From Actinomycetes bacterium (GTDB lineage Bacteria; Actinomycetota; Actinomycetes; S36-B12; GCA-2699445), in contig JAHZKU010000178.1 in assembly GCA_022600255.1 (NCBI GenBank), positions 1-12,083 of the forward strand: a stretch of DNA of 12,083 bases, read 5' to 3'. The notes beneath the pieces are model-generated. The model was not told the DNA's origin and did not search any database. It was given only the letters and a program-made list of their open reading frames with translations. How positions within the stretch are numbered: position 1 is the stretch's first letter; each line of letters begins with the position of its first letter. The translations under genes and the position numbers were made by a program. Of the stretch, positions 1 to 6,544 are shown piece by piece.

Positions 1-2
1 CA

Positions 3-251
3 TCCTGCGACGAGCCACGCGCTATCGGCGTCAACGTGATCCAGCGTCGCGGCGAGATCGACCAAGTCGATGTCGTTTGGCGAGCCAAGGAATTCGATGC
101 TGAAAACAGTCGACGGTTGTTTAAGAGCGGCAAAGAGTGGACCAGCTATATCAGGGGAATCCCGAATGACACCCCAGTGCAGCTCCTAGCCATCGCAAAA
201 GGCCCTGGCGGCGAGACCACACTTGCGGCGGATGTGTCACGGTACTGCTAG
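3..251 (+). CDS. 3' end of an unrecognised protein (partial, cut by window edge)
   Basis: An open frame runs from the window edge to a TAG at 249-251. It stays open before the first internal GTG at 36, so the true start probably lies outside the window. The visible 82 residues include a Cys near the cut end and a Cys as the last residue, with mixed charged and aromatic content (W-R-A-K-E-F, E-W-T-S-Y-I). There is no membrane segment. The two cysteines could form a disulfide in an exported domain, but that is a guess. I do not recognise the family. Codon use looks like that of the neighbouring genes, which supports it being coding. The next gene on this strand starts about 150 bases downstream, so the two need not be co-transcribed. 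Confidence 0.5.
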   Translation, partial: SCDEPRAIGVNVIQRRGEIDQVDVVWRAKEFDAENSRRLFKSGKEWTSYIRGIPNDTPVQLLAIAKGPGGETTLAADVSRYC

Positions 252-299
252 CCAGGCCGCTGACACTCCCGCTTGGCCGAATTCATCAGAAAAGCGGCA

Positions 300-316
300 G
301 CCATCAACATGATGGC
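300..316 (+). terminator. Short perfect hairpin downstream of the partial gene
   Basis: GCCATCA (300-306) and TGATGGC (310-316) form a perfect 7-bp stem with a 3-base loop, about 50 bases after the stop of the partial gene. No T-run follows, so it is a weak terminator candidate. The rest of 252-402 holds a palindrome CCCTAGGG at 333-340 and no evident gene. Confidence 0.25.
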
Positions 317-402
317 CGACCGTAATGACAATCCCTAGGGTGTTGCCGGCCGGTAGTTCCAAGTCCGGGGCGCCCGATTAGCTGGGCCTTCGTGGGTGTT
401 TA

Positions 403-1497
403 ATGACGAGCATGCTCGTCGCTTCTGCCATAGGGCCCTCATTACACGACCTGCGACCACTCAAACCGGACACAGTACCCGGTGACGAGCCCGGTCGGTT
501 TCCGGTCTACCCCGATCTTGTTGATCAGATGGCCACAGCCGGCCAGGCCGCCGACCCAGAGATCGCCCACGCACTCTCAGTCTGCGCCAACTACGCCTAC
601 GCATCTGTCGCGGGTTTCTGTACGGAGCCAGACACACTCGCGCGCATGATGGCACGTATGGGAATGCCGAGCAATAGCACCCTGATGGTGGCGGACCGTG
701 TGGACGTTTCCTTCATCGTCTCGAATGGTTTCGTGATTCAGAGCGAAGACGGCCGCGTGGCAATCCTGTGTTACCGCGGGACCGAACCCTTCAACCCCGC
801 CAACTGGCTGACGGATGCGGACTTGGAATCGGAACAGGTCACGATCCAAGTGGGTCAGCACCAACTCACGGTGCATCCCGGATTCTACCGAAACGTGCGC
901 GCCACCCGATCCCCCCTCATTGCCGCGCTAGACCGCGCCTGCCGGGGGCGCTCGGTCGTTGACGAAGACACGACCGTCCCGAATCGATTGGAGGCCCTCT
1001 ACGTCACGGGGCACTCCCTGGGTGGTGCCATGGCCGCCATTATGGGACTACTGATGCTGAACGATCCGGCCTATGCAGAGCTAGCCCAACGACTCCGCGC
1101 CGTTTACACCTACGGCGCTCCGATGATCGGTTCACCCGATCTTGCCCAGGAAGTCGCGACCGCGGACCAGGCACAGTATTTCTCCCGCTTTGTGTACCGG
1201 CGAGACGTCGTGCCACATCTGCCCCCGTGGGGGCTGGGCCGGTATCGTCACTTTGGCCAGGAGTACCGGCCCGGGCGGAACGACCATGGTTGGATCGCGG
1301 CCTCCGGAAACAGCCTGCAGGGCCCGTTTTCCAGCGTCGCGATGGCACCGGTTGAGTTCATCAGTCGGACAATCCCACTTGCGCGCTACTTGTGGTTCCC
1401 TTATTCCCTATCGGACCACTTGCCACTCAACTACGTCTCCTGGCTGGCCCCGCCTGGCGTAGCCAGTGAGTACGGCGACTACGCTGCCGCGCAGTAG
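403..1497 (+). CDS. Class 3 lipase (Lipase_3 alpha/beta hydrolase)
   Basis: This 364-residue protein is a serine hydrolase of the class 3 (fungal-type) lipase family, expected to cleave acylglycerol or other ester bonds. The nucleophile elbow G-H-S-L-G-G places the catalytic Ser at 205. The family's R-G-T motif lies at 125-127, followed by N-W-L-T-D. Y-G-A-P follows the elbow. Asp268 in R-D-V-V-P-H-L-P-P and His339 in S-D-H-L-P-L-N-Y fit the remaining triad positions. No clear signal peptide or transmembrane helix is visible, so it may be cytoplasmic or leave by a non-Sec route. The ATG at 403 has only a weak GGTG-like ribosome site; an in-frame ATG at 412 is possible. It converges on the antiporter gene with 30 bases between the stops. 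Substrate cannot be told from sequence. Confidence 0.88.
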   Translation: MTSMLVASAIGPSLHDLRPLKPDTVPGDEPGRFPVYPDLVDQMATAGQAADPEIAHALSVCANYAYASVAGFCTEPDTLARMMARMGMPSNSTLMVADRVDVSFIVSNGFVIQSEDGRVAILCYRGTEPFNPANWLTDADLESEQVTIQVGQHQLTVHPGFYRNVRATRSPLIAALDRACRGRSVVDEDTTVPNRLEALYVTGHSLGGAMAAIMGLLMLNDPAYAELAQRLRAVYTYGAPMIGSPDLAQEVATADQAQYFSRFVYRRDVVPHLPPWGLGRYRHFGQEYRPGRNDHGWIAASGNSLQGPFSSVAMAPVEFISRTIPLARYLWFPYSLSDHLPLNYVSWLAPPGVASEYGDYAAAQ

Positions 1498-1514
1498 CCT
1501 CGACGCTCGATGGC

Positions 1515-1538
1515 GTTCCCGCTGCAATCAGTGGGAGC
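1515..1538. terminator. Hairpin between convergent genes, possible bidirectional terminator
   Basis: GTTCCCGCTG (1515-1524) pairs with CAGTGGGAGC (1529-1538) across a CAAT loop, giving a 10-bp stem with two G-T pairs. It sits in the 30-base gap between the lipase stop (1497) and the antiporter stop (1528-1530), and it includes that stop codon. The position between two converging genes suggests termination in both directions. There is no T-run on either side, so this is not a classical intrinsic terminator. Confidence 0.4.
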
Positions 1539-3294
1539 CCGGCTGCTCGGATGACGCGCTGCGGGACGGGCGTTTGAGACCCAAGATGGTGGCGTAGCTC
1601 CCACTGTTTCGCCGACTGGGCCGAAGGTCAACGCTGTTGTCGGGTCGAATTGCGACAAGGGGCACCGTGTCCTGCTCCTCTAGGGTCGTCATTTCCACGA
1701 TGCGGCCCCCAGCCGCATACCAATGCGTCAGTTCCGCGTTGGTATGCCCATTCGCGTACTCGCGAATGCCAACAGAGACCGGCGACTGCCAACCGACATC
1801 TTTCTCAGCCAGCATCATCACATGACTACGTCCGAACTGCTCGACACAGACCGCTGTCGCCATTTGCACCGCGCCGGTGGCCGGGGTAGCGATCACAACC
1901 CAGGCGAGCTTGGCTTCCCCTAGCCTCTTGCGAATTGATTGCCCAGAGTCACGCAGGGACAAGGTGGGCACGCCCACGGCGGACTCCGATCCCGGGGCGG
2001 GAACGGGTTGGTGGTCGTGGACCAGCAATACGGCAACCCGACGATCCGCCAACTGCTTGGCGAGATCAAGAATCCAAGGCTCCGTGCCCATGAAAGCCAC
2101 ACCCTTAGGATCCGGTTCGGCCACCTGGAGACGGCGCGCCATAAGCTTCGCCGTCAGCCCGTAGATCAAGCCAGTACCGAAGATCACCCCGAAAATCACC
2201 GGCTGCATCATGGACGAATCCAGATTGTTGCTAGCCAAGACGGCCGAGAATTGCGCAGCGGTTGCGGCAGCAACAATCCCTCTGGGATCAACCCACCCGA
2301 TCATCACGCGTTCGGGCCAACGCAGGCTACTGCCAGCCATCGACACCAGCACAGCCACTGGCCGGACGACTAGGACCAATACCAACACGATCAGAATGAT
2401 TGGCCACAGGTACTCAATCAGTGATTCGATCGAGACAAGCGCGCCCAGCAGGATAAAGAGGGTGCCGACGATGATGACATCAAGAGTCTCCCCGAAGCCA
2501 TCAATCCTTCTGGTGGGAACGATTCGTTGATTGGCCACGACTAGGCCCAACACAACCGCTGCTACCAGGCCAGACTCGGTTAAGAGCAGTTCTGCTGTGG
2601 TAAAGGCCGCCACCGCAAACAGCAGCGCCACGGATGGTTCCATATCGTCCGTTACCAAGAAATAGTGCAGGACCAAGATCAAGATGGCTGCGGCGACAAG
2701 GCCCACAATCAGGCCTAACCCCATCCGAATGACCATCTCCCAAATGGCATTCTCCTCGCCGTCCGTAGCAATCACCACGTTGAGCACCGCAATCCCAAGA
2801 ACCGCACCCACGGGGTCCAGCGTGGTGCTCTCCCAGTTCAGCACTGGGCCGATCGGGGGTCGCGGACGCACGATCTTCAACAACGGAGTGACAACAGTGG
2901 GTCCGGAAACAACCAGGATTGCACCCATTACCCAGGCCACCTGGGACGGCACGTCTAGGGTCAACATCACCATCCCGGCGGCCGCTGCGAAGGTGATGAA
3001 GCCACCAACGACCACGAGTCTGGCTACCGGTTTGCGAGCGTCTTTCGGAAGGTTACTAACGCGAAGCGACAACCCCGCCTGGAACAGCAACAACGCGACC
3101 AGCGCGGACGTGATGGGGAAAAGGGCATCCCCCAGTTGTTCTTCAGGCTCAACCAGACCAAACACATCTCCGGCGAGGAGCCCTGCGGGCAGCAAGAGCA
3201 ACAGCGGGGGAATCCCCAGTCGTTTCGCGACCCATTGGGCACCGATCCCCAGAACAACAATGGTGGCGATGGCAACCAGGATGGTGTCGGTCAT
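1528..3294 (-). CDS. CPA1-type cation:proton antiporter with C-terminal RCK-like domain
   Basis: This is a polytopic transporter expected to exchange Na+ (or K+) for H+ across the plasma membrane. Residues 1 to about 390 are strongly hydrophobic with 11-13 predicted helices. The core signature is S-G-P-T-V-V (130-135) followed by N-W-E-S-T-T-L-D-P-V-G-A (153-164), leaving Glu155 and Asp160 as likely ion-site residues. Classical CPA1 proteins have T-D-P and N-D at these places; S-G-P-T and x-D-P occur in a known subgroup. From about 393 a soluble domain resembles an RCK/TrkA-N Rossmann unit, but its glycine-rich loop (F-M-G-T-E-P-W) is degenerate, so nucleotide binding is doubtful. The frame also has an ATG at 3327 (599 residues); the ATG at 3294 starts a better-looking first helix and is preferred. 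Ion specificity is not readable. Confidence 0.85.
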   Translation of the reverse strand: MTDTILVAIATIVVLGIGAQWVAKRLGIPPLLLLLPAGLLAGDVFGLVEPEEQLGDALFPITSALVALLLFQAGLSLRVSNLPKDARKPVARLVVVGGFITFAAAAGMVMLTLDVPSQVAWVMGAILVVSGPTVVTPLLKIVRPRPPIGPVLNWESTTLDPVGAVLGIAVLNVVIATDGEENAIWEMVIRMGLGLIVGLVAAAILILVLHYFLVTDDMEPSVALLFAVAAFTTAELLLTESGLVAAVVLGLVVANQRIVPTRRIDGFGETLDVIIVGTLFILLGALVSIESLIEYLWPIILIVLVLVLVVRPVAVLVSMAGSSLRWPERVMIGWVDPRGIVAAATAAQFSAVLASNNLDSSMMQPVIFGVIFGTGLIYGLTAKLMARRLQVAEPDPKGVAFMGTEPWILDLAKQLADRRVAVLLVHDHQPVPAPGSESAVGVPTLSLRDSGQSIRKRLGEAKLAWVVIATPATGAVQMATAVCVEQFGRSHVMMLAEKDVGWQSPVSVGIREYANGHTNAELTHWYAAGGRIVEMTTLEEQDTVPLVAIRPDNSVDLRPSRRNSGSYATILGLKRPSRSASSEQPGSH

Positions 3295-3341
3295 CGCGAT
3301 CCAACGGACACCACTTGGCCCGCCCATCGGTGTTTGTTCAC
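3291..3341 (-). CDS. Possible 16-codon leader ORF overlapping the antiporter start
   Basis: A GTG at 3341 opens a 16-codon frame that ends in TGA at 3293-3291. This stop overlaps the antiporter ATG at 3294 in an ATGA arrangement, which would allow translational coupling. The encoded peptide is basic and shows no known motif. A GGGG stretch lies just before the GTG but is too close to be a good ribosome site. This could be chance. If real, it supports 3294 rather than 3327 as the antiporter start. Confidence 0.15.
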   Translation of the reverse strand: MNKHRWAGQVVSVGSR

Positions 3342-3702
3342 GTCCCCACTATGGCCCGGTCGAGCAACGTTCGCAGGGTTTCGTGACCGACTGTGCTAGT
3401 CACAGCTTGCTAGTGACTTGACCAGATCGCCACCGGTCAGCGCTTATGATCTAGCCGCTGACCAGATCGTACGTTCGCAGATGGTGGCGATAGTGACAAC
3501 AGGTCAGCGGCATGTGATATTCGAGTTGCAGACGTGAAACAAGGAATCGGCGTTGGCGTGACGATGCAGCTCGGACCAAGCGACCAACATCGACAACGAG
3601 GCCGTGGGCATCGAAGCCAGCCAGACTGGCTGTTCCAGCCCTTGAGCGACTTGGCTGACGTACCCTCCGGCTGCACGACATTGCCTCATGCCCAACCCTG
3701 CG
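3295..3702. other. Non-coding stretch upstream of the antiporter, repeat-rich
   Basis: About 400 bases separate the antiporter start from the stop of the DUF6159 gene. Several short frames of 60-90 codons cross it, but none has a ribosome site or a recognisable motif. Both flanking genes run on the minus strand, so this should hold the antiporter promoter and leader, the end of the DUF6159 transcript, and the repeat cluster listed separately. A small hairpin AGCCAG/CTGGCT (3615-3631) lies about 75 bases after the DUF6159 stop and could mark its 3' end. Confidence 0.6.
3394..3510. repeat. Cluster of nested inverted and direct repeats upstream of the antiporter
   Basis: GGTCAGCG occurs at 3435-3442 and 3502-3509, with its inverse CGCTGACC at 3456-3463. 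ATCGCCACC (3426-3434) is inverted as GGTGGCGAT (3483-3491), enclosing the first pair. GACCAGATCG is repeated directly at 3420-3429 and 3460-3469. TGCTAGTCA (3394-3402) and TGCTAGTGA (3408-3416) form an 8/9 direct repeat. The copy at 3455-3463 can pair with the 3435 copy (8 bp) or the 3502 copy (9 bp), but not both. It lies 100-215 bases upstream of the antiporter start, so it may be an operator array or a switching leader RNA. All matches were read by eye. Confidence 0.6.
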
Positions 3703-4605
3703 CTATCCCTTAACCCGCACCGCAGACTGCAGTTCGGCAGCCGTAAACGGGCCTTGCACCGAACCATCCTCCGCAAAGTGCAAGAGGGCTACCGAGAAAA
3801 CCGCTCGCAAGGTGCTGACAAGGATTTGTGCGCAAATGATCACCACGGCCCCGATGACCATCACCGGTATCCCGACACCTAGGTTTTCGGTGAGGAAGGC
3901 TACCAAGCCCCCCGCAATGAGCACGATGATGCCCGGTAGCACTGCGAGCAGAAAGATCAAGCCACCGATGCGCACGCCACCAGCAAGCCGCGATCCCCAG
4001 GTCTGCTTCAGCAACCGGGTCGATTCCTTGATCGCCGATATCGGACCTTTCCCTCTCAGCATGATTAGCGGCAGCACAAAGAATGTGATCAATGCCCAAG
4101 CCACGGCAGCAATCGCCGCGACCATCATCCTCACGATCGCCAAGATTGCATTGTTGCCACTTCCGTTTCCTCGAATCGCCGACAACAACCAGCCGACGAG
4201 TGTTTGGATGGCGGCCCACCCGGCGAGCGGTCCGAATCGGGAGAACGCTGCTGAGAATCCGGCGCCTATCGATGAATCCTCGCCGCGAAGCTCCATATCG
4301 GCTGCAGACACCAAGGCCCCCATACAAACCTGAGTCACTAGCACGGCGGCATAGCCAGCCAATGCCAGAATGATCAGCGCCTCAACGTACGTCAGCGTGG
4401 CAACATCGCCACCCTGAGCCGCCTTTTCCACCTCAGTGGTTACCGTGTCTAGGCCCATTACGGCCAACCCGACACCGACAATGGCCAGCATGGCGACTAC
4501 GGCCGCAACGGCCCCGATGACTGGAAAGGCCATCATGTAGGGGTTTGCCTTGACCACGCTGAAGCAGCGCTTGGTCACCTCGCGGCTATCGGACCATGCA
4601 CCCAT
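3703..4605 (-). CDS. DUF6159-type integral membrane protein
   Basis: This 300-residue polytopic protein matches what I recall of the DUF6159 family, found in bacteria and of unknown function. About six helices are visible, near 27-50, 74-96, 128-144, 154-182, 211-236 and 245-264. Family-like features are the N-terminal cytosolic stretch before F-P-V-I, the R-G-E-D motif at 107-110, T-F-F-V-L-P-L at 174-180, and the amphipathic segment around A-I-K-E-S-T-R-L-L-K-Q-T-W-G (191-204). The frame extends to a TTG at 4617, with ATGs at 4611 and 4605. A GGAG at 4615-4612, six bases before 4605, decides for 4605. No neighbour is close enough to suggest an operon. Function is unknown; no catalytic motif is seen. 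Confidence 0.75.
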   Translation of the reverse strand: MGAWSDSREVTKRCFSVVKANPYMMAFPVIGAVAAVVAMLAIVGVGLAVMGLDTVTTEVEKAAQGGDVATLTYVEALIILALAGYAAVLVTQVCMGALVSAADMELRGEDSSIGAGFSAAFSRFGPLAGWAAIQTLVGWLLSAIRGNGSGNNAILAIVRMMVAAIAAVAWALITFFVLPLIMLRGKGPISAIKESTRLLKQTWGSRLAGGVRIGGLIFLLAVLPGIIVLIAGGLVAFLTENLGVGIPVMVIGAVVIICAQILVSTLRAVFSVALLHFAEDGSVQGPFTAAELQSAVRVKG

Positions 4606-5136
4606 GACCATCTCCAATAGGTAGGTTTAGAAGGCCCGGCACCGTTAGCAGGGCTTGCAGCGAACTGCCACTCGCGAGTTGACTGCGGATCCTGTCATCG
4701 TTTTGAACTGATCGTATCTGCTGCCCAGCATCGATGTGTGGTCATTCATTGCGCCAAGAGTGTCCCTACAGGGGCTCTTGACACCAATCGAAGCAGATCC
4801 TGCAGAATCCCCATGCCTGGCAGCGAAACCGCCCCCTCGTCTCGGCTGTGGTCGCCACAGCCCTGCCTAGGCAATTCTGTGAAGCTCATCTTCGCGCTTG
4901 GCCCGGTGCTGGGTGGTCTTCGATTCGGACGTGCGAGGCGCTGGTGCGGAGAGCTTCGGGGAGGATTCTGTGATCTCAGCGCGTCAGGAGTAGGGCCGCG
5001 ACCCAGCCTCGGTCGGAAAAAGGCCGTCATGGTTGGGACGTCGGTTCAGCAGTGCCGTTGCCGACCGGGTGGTTCCGACTGATCGTTGCTCCTAGAGGTC
5101 AACGAGCCGAGACAAGAGCCCGAACGGTATCGGCGA
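4606..5136. other. About 530 bases without a convincing gene
   Basis: Open frames on both strands cross here (the longest is about 114 codons, + strand, from 4738), but their translations are rich in Arg, Cys, Ser and Pro, lack ribosome sites, and match nothing I know. The stretch should carry the 3' end of the M23 transcript and the promoter of the DUF6159 gene, both on the minus strand. A TACGAT sequence on the minus strand, near 4716-4721, could be a -10 element, but no good -35 accompanies it. I see no RNA gene. Confidence 0.5.
4755..4780. terminator. Two-part hairpin in the gap between the M23 and DUF6159 genes
   Basis: CAAGAG (4755-4760) pairs with CTCTTG (4775-4780), and the inner CCCT/AGGG can add a short second stem after a small internal loop. 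No T-run follows on either strand. It lies about 360 bases past the M23 stop and 150 bases before the DUF6159 start, so its role as a terminator or leader element is uncertain. Confidence 0.25.
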
Positions 5137-5808
5137 TCACCGCGCGTCGCGGCCGAACCGGGCCAACTCGGTGGCTGAGACTCCCAGCCAGGGCAGCGGA
5201 TCCATCGTGCCACTTCCGGGACGTTCCACTTGTAGATGCAGGTGTGGGCCGGTGGAGTTACCTGTGGAACCCACCTCTCCAATCTTCTCCCCCGCCTTGA
5301 CTCGGTCACCAACCTTGGCGTTGATCTTGCTCATGTGGCCGTAGAGAACGTACTTACCGCCGCTCACAGCGATAGTGACGGATTTTCCAGCGGCGCCCTG
5401 CCAGCCGGCCATCGCGACCTTTCCCGGCGAAACCGCGTAGATGGGTTCTCCGGTCTTGGCTCCAAGATCCAGCCCGCCGTGGACACCGCCGGTGTGTGGC
5501 CCTCTGTTGCCATACAGCGGCCCCACCCGAAAGTTCTGTAGCGGAACGGCTTTCTTGCCTGGGAGGTCTCCTGTCCGATACCTCGCATTCTTAGTCTGCT
5601 TGGTCTGCTTGGTCTGCTTGGTCTGCTTGGTCTGCTTGGTCTGAGTGTCCGTGATCGCCGCGGGCGCCTTCAGCGCGGTGAGTTCCACGGCGCGGAGGGG
5701 AGACTCCGTGTCAGCCTCGGCCGCTGCGGCGGGTACAACCATGGCCAGCGCGAAGATACTGCTCCCAGTGGCCAACGACAACCGCTGCGGACTAGAAAGA
5801 CCCGACAT
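5137..5808 (-). CDS. Secreted M23-family (LytM-type) metallopeptidase
   Basis: This 223-residue protein is a zinc peptidase of the M23 family, which cuts peptide cross-links in peptidoglycan. Residues 1-30 form a signal peptide: a basic start, a hydrophobic core, then A-A-A-A before E-A-D, with cleavage near 30/31. A low-complexity T-K-Q linker occupies 57-73. The catalytic domain runs from about 85 to 210. Zinc ligands are His110 and Asp114 (H-G-G-L-D) and His191 (H-L-H), with His158 (Y-G-H-M) and His189 as the catalytic pair. All expected residues are present, so it is probably active rather than a degenerate EnvC-like activator. The ATG at 5808 is chosen because AAGGGAG lies eight bases upstream; the frame is open further but codes for no export signal there. 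Its leader is unusual (see 5809-5909). Confidence 0.92.
   Translation of the reverse strand: MSGLSSPQRLSLATGSSIFALAMVVPAAAAEADTESPLRAVELTALKAPAAITDTQTKQTKQTKQTKQTKQTKNARYRTGDLPGKKAVPLQNFRVGPLYGNRGPHTGGVHGGLDLGAKTGEPIYAVSPGKVAMAGWQGAAGKSVTIAVSGGKYVLYGHMSKINAKVGDRVKAGEKIGEVGSTGNSTGPHLHLQVERPGSGTMDPLPWLGVSATELARFGRDAR
5591..5644. repeat. 9-bp tandem repeat inside the M23 gene (T-K-Q linker)
   Basis: Six units of TTGGTCTGC (plus strand) lie head to tail. The four inner units are identical, and the first and last differ by one base each. On the coding strand each unit gives Thr-Lys-Gln, forming a basic, flexible linker between the signal peptide and the catalytic domain. As the unit is a multiple of three, copy-number slippage would lengthen or shorten the linker without breaking the frame. 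Confidence 0.9.
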
Positions 5809-5899
5809 GTTCTTGACTCCCTTGATCGCACCGAAGCCGCGAACACTGCGTAACCGCGACTCGGCGCCCGTGAAGGAGCACCGGGGTTGGTGCCTCCAT
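5792..5899 (-). CDS. Possible 35-codon upstream ORF overlapping the M23 start
   Basis: An ATG at 5899 follows AAGGAG (5909-5904) at a 4-base spacing and opens a 35-codon frame, ending in TAG at 5794-5792. It is out of frame with the M23 gene and ends 14-16 bases inside it. The peptide (beginning M-E-A-P-T-P-V-L-L-H) has no signal or recognised motif. A ribosome finishing here would be close to the M23 ribosome site, so it could couple or block translation of the peptidase. The ribosome site itself lies in a hairpin stem. I cannot tell from one sequence whether it is translated. Confidence 0.3.
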   Translation of the reverse strand: MEAPTPVLLHGRRVAVTQCSRLRCDQGSQEHVGSF

Positions 5900-5909
5900 C
5901 CCGCTCCTT
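5809..5909 (-). promoter_or_regulatory. Structured 5' leader of the M23 gene
   Basis: Two strong hairpins stack in the M23 leader. The first pairs AAGGAGC (5909-5903) with GCTCCTT (5879-5873), with inner GGG/CCC and TGG/CCA helices and loop AGGCA. A competing fold pairs GGAGGCACC (5897-5889) with GGTGCTCC (5882-5875). The second hairpin pairs 5867-5855 with 5841-5828 and ends just before the M23 ribosome site (AAGGGAG, 5823-5817). Actinobacterial cell-wall hydrolase genes often follow a c-di-AMP (ydaO) riboswitch, but I do not see its conserved core here. A regulatory leader is an inference from the fold. Confidence 0.4.
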
Positions 5910-6097
5910 TTCTCCAATGCCTCCGATAGCAAACGCAGATTTGTGTGTCGCTGATCACTTTGGTGACACCTACGGGTGAATTCTGCGGCGAACCGAGCGT
6001 GTCGTGGGGTTTGGAGCCCGCGCCGCGACGAGCCTTAGGGAATCACGCGCCGAGGCGTAGCGGGCCCTGGAATTCCCGGACATGGCTCGGCCGGTTG

Positions 6098-6544
6098 TTA
6101 ATCAAGCGGTTGCCAATTGCAGAAGGTGGCAGCTTGGCCCACCTGTTCGCGTGGTTTGCCGAACTCAGCTGACTCGGCGTAGACCGGCCAGATGCTGGCG
6201 TCGATGATCTCGAAACGATGCCCGGTGGCGGATACCCGCTCGCCGCGATATTCCGTCACCAATCCCGGCGCCGCCAACTGCGCCGCGCGATCTGCCCGAT
6301 GTTCGGGCGCCGCAGTAATCCAGGATGGTTGTCCAACAAAGTCATCCCAGTTTCGGCCCCAAAGTTCCTGGGCCGCCCGGTTCACGTAGACCAACTTTGG
6401 GTCCGGAGACATGTCGTGACACAACACGGCGCCGGGATAGCCCATCAGTTCCGTGGCCGGACACAGGCCCTCGCCGGCGAGGGCGGCGTAAGAGGCCACG
6501 ATTAGATGGGCCCAAGTGCGCGGCGACCGGCGCATCTCAGTCAT
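6098..6544 (-). CDS. MEKHLA domain protein (PAS-like)
   Basis: This 148-residue protein is essentially a single MEKHLA domain, a PAS-related fold of unknown role in bacteria. Recognisable stretches are L-V-Y-V-N-R-A-A-Q-E-L-W-G (51-63), the D-D-F-V-G-Q-P-S turn (67-74), the segment E-H-R-A-D-R-A (81-87), and the C-terminal G-H-R-F-E-I-I-D-A-S-I-W-P-V (108-121). There is no kinase, DNA-binding or output domain, so it may act as a stand-alone ligand or redox sensor. It starts inside arfB: the two genes overlap by 8 bases, and the ATG at 6544 has no strong ribosome site of its own, so it is probably translated by coupling to arfB. An ATG three codons in is an alternative start. The M23 gene follows 289 bases downstream and is probably a separate unit. 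Confidence 0.8.
   Translation of the reverse strand: MTEMRRSPRTWAHLIVASYAALAGEGLCPATELMGYPGAVLCHDMSPDPKLVYVNRAAQELWGRNWDDFVGQPSWITAAPEHRADRAAQLAAPGLVTEYRGERVSATGHRFEIIDASIWPVYAESAEFGKPREQVGQAATFCNWQPLD

Noticed and set aside
251..277. GCCAGGC/GCTTGGC stem after the partial gene
   Set aside because: Long 13-base loop, a G-T pair and no T-run; the hairpin at 300-316 is the better candidate.
3437..3776. Minus-strand frames of 76-90 codons between the antiporter and DUF6159 genes
   Set aside because: They overlap each other and the repeat cluster, one runs into the DUF6159 gene, and none shows a ribosome site or known motif.
4738..5082. 114-codon plus-strand frame in the large gap
   Set aside because: Arg/Cys/Ser/Pro-rich translation, no ribosome site, no recognisable motif, and a similar-length frame opposite it. 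Looks like GC-driven chance.
5591..5644. CRISPR-like array
   Set aside because: Units are 9 bases with no spacers and lie inside a coding frame.
5809..5940. c-di-AMP (ydaO) riboswitch ahead of the M23 gene
   Set aside because: Expected from the gene type, and the leader is structured, but the conserved core around the C-C-G-A-A-C-C-C-G and C-A-G-C-T-A-A-C blocks is not present as I know it.
5941..5985. MtrA-type binding site (GTCACC near GTGATC, minus strand) upstream of the M23 gene
   Set aside because: The half-sites are offset by 9 rather than the expected 11 bases and the second is a poor match.
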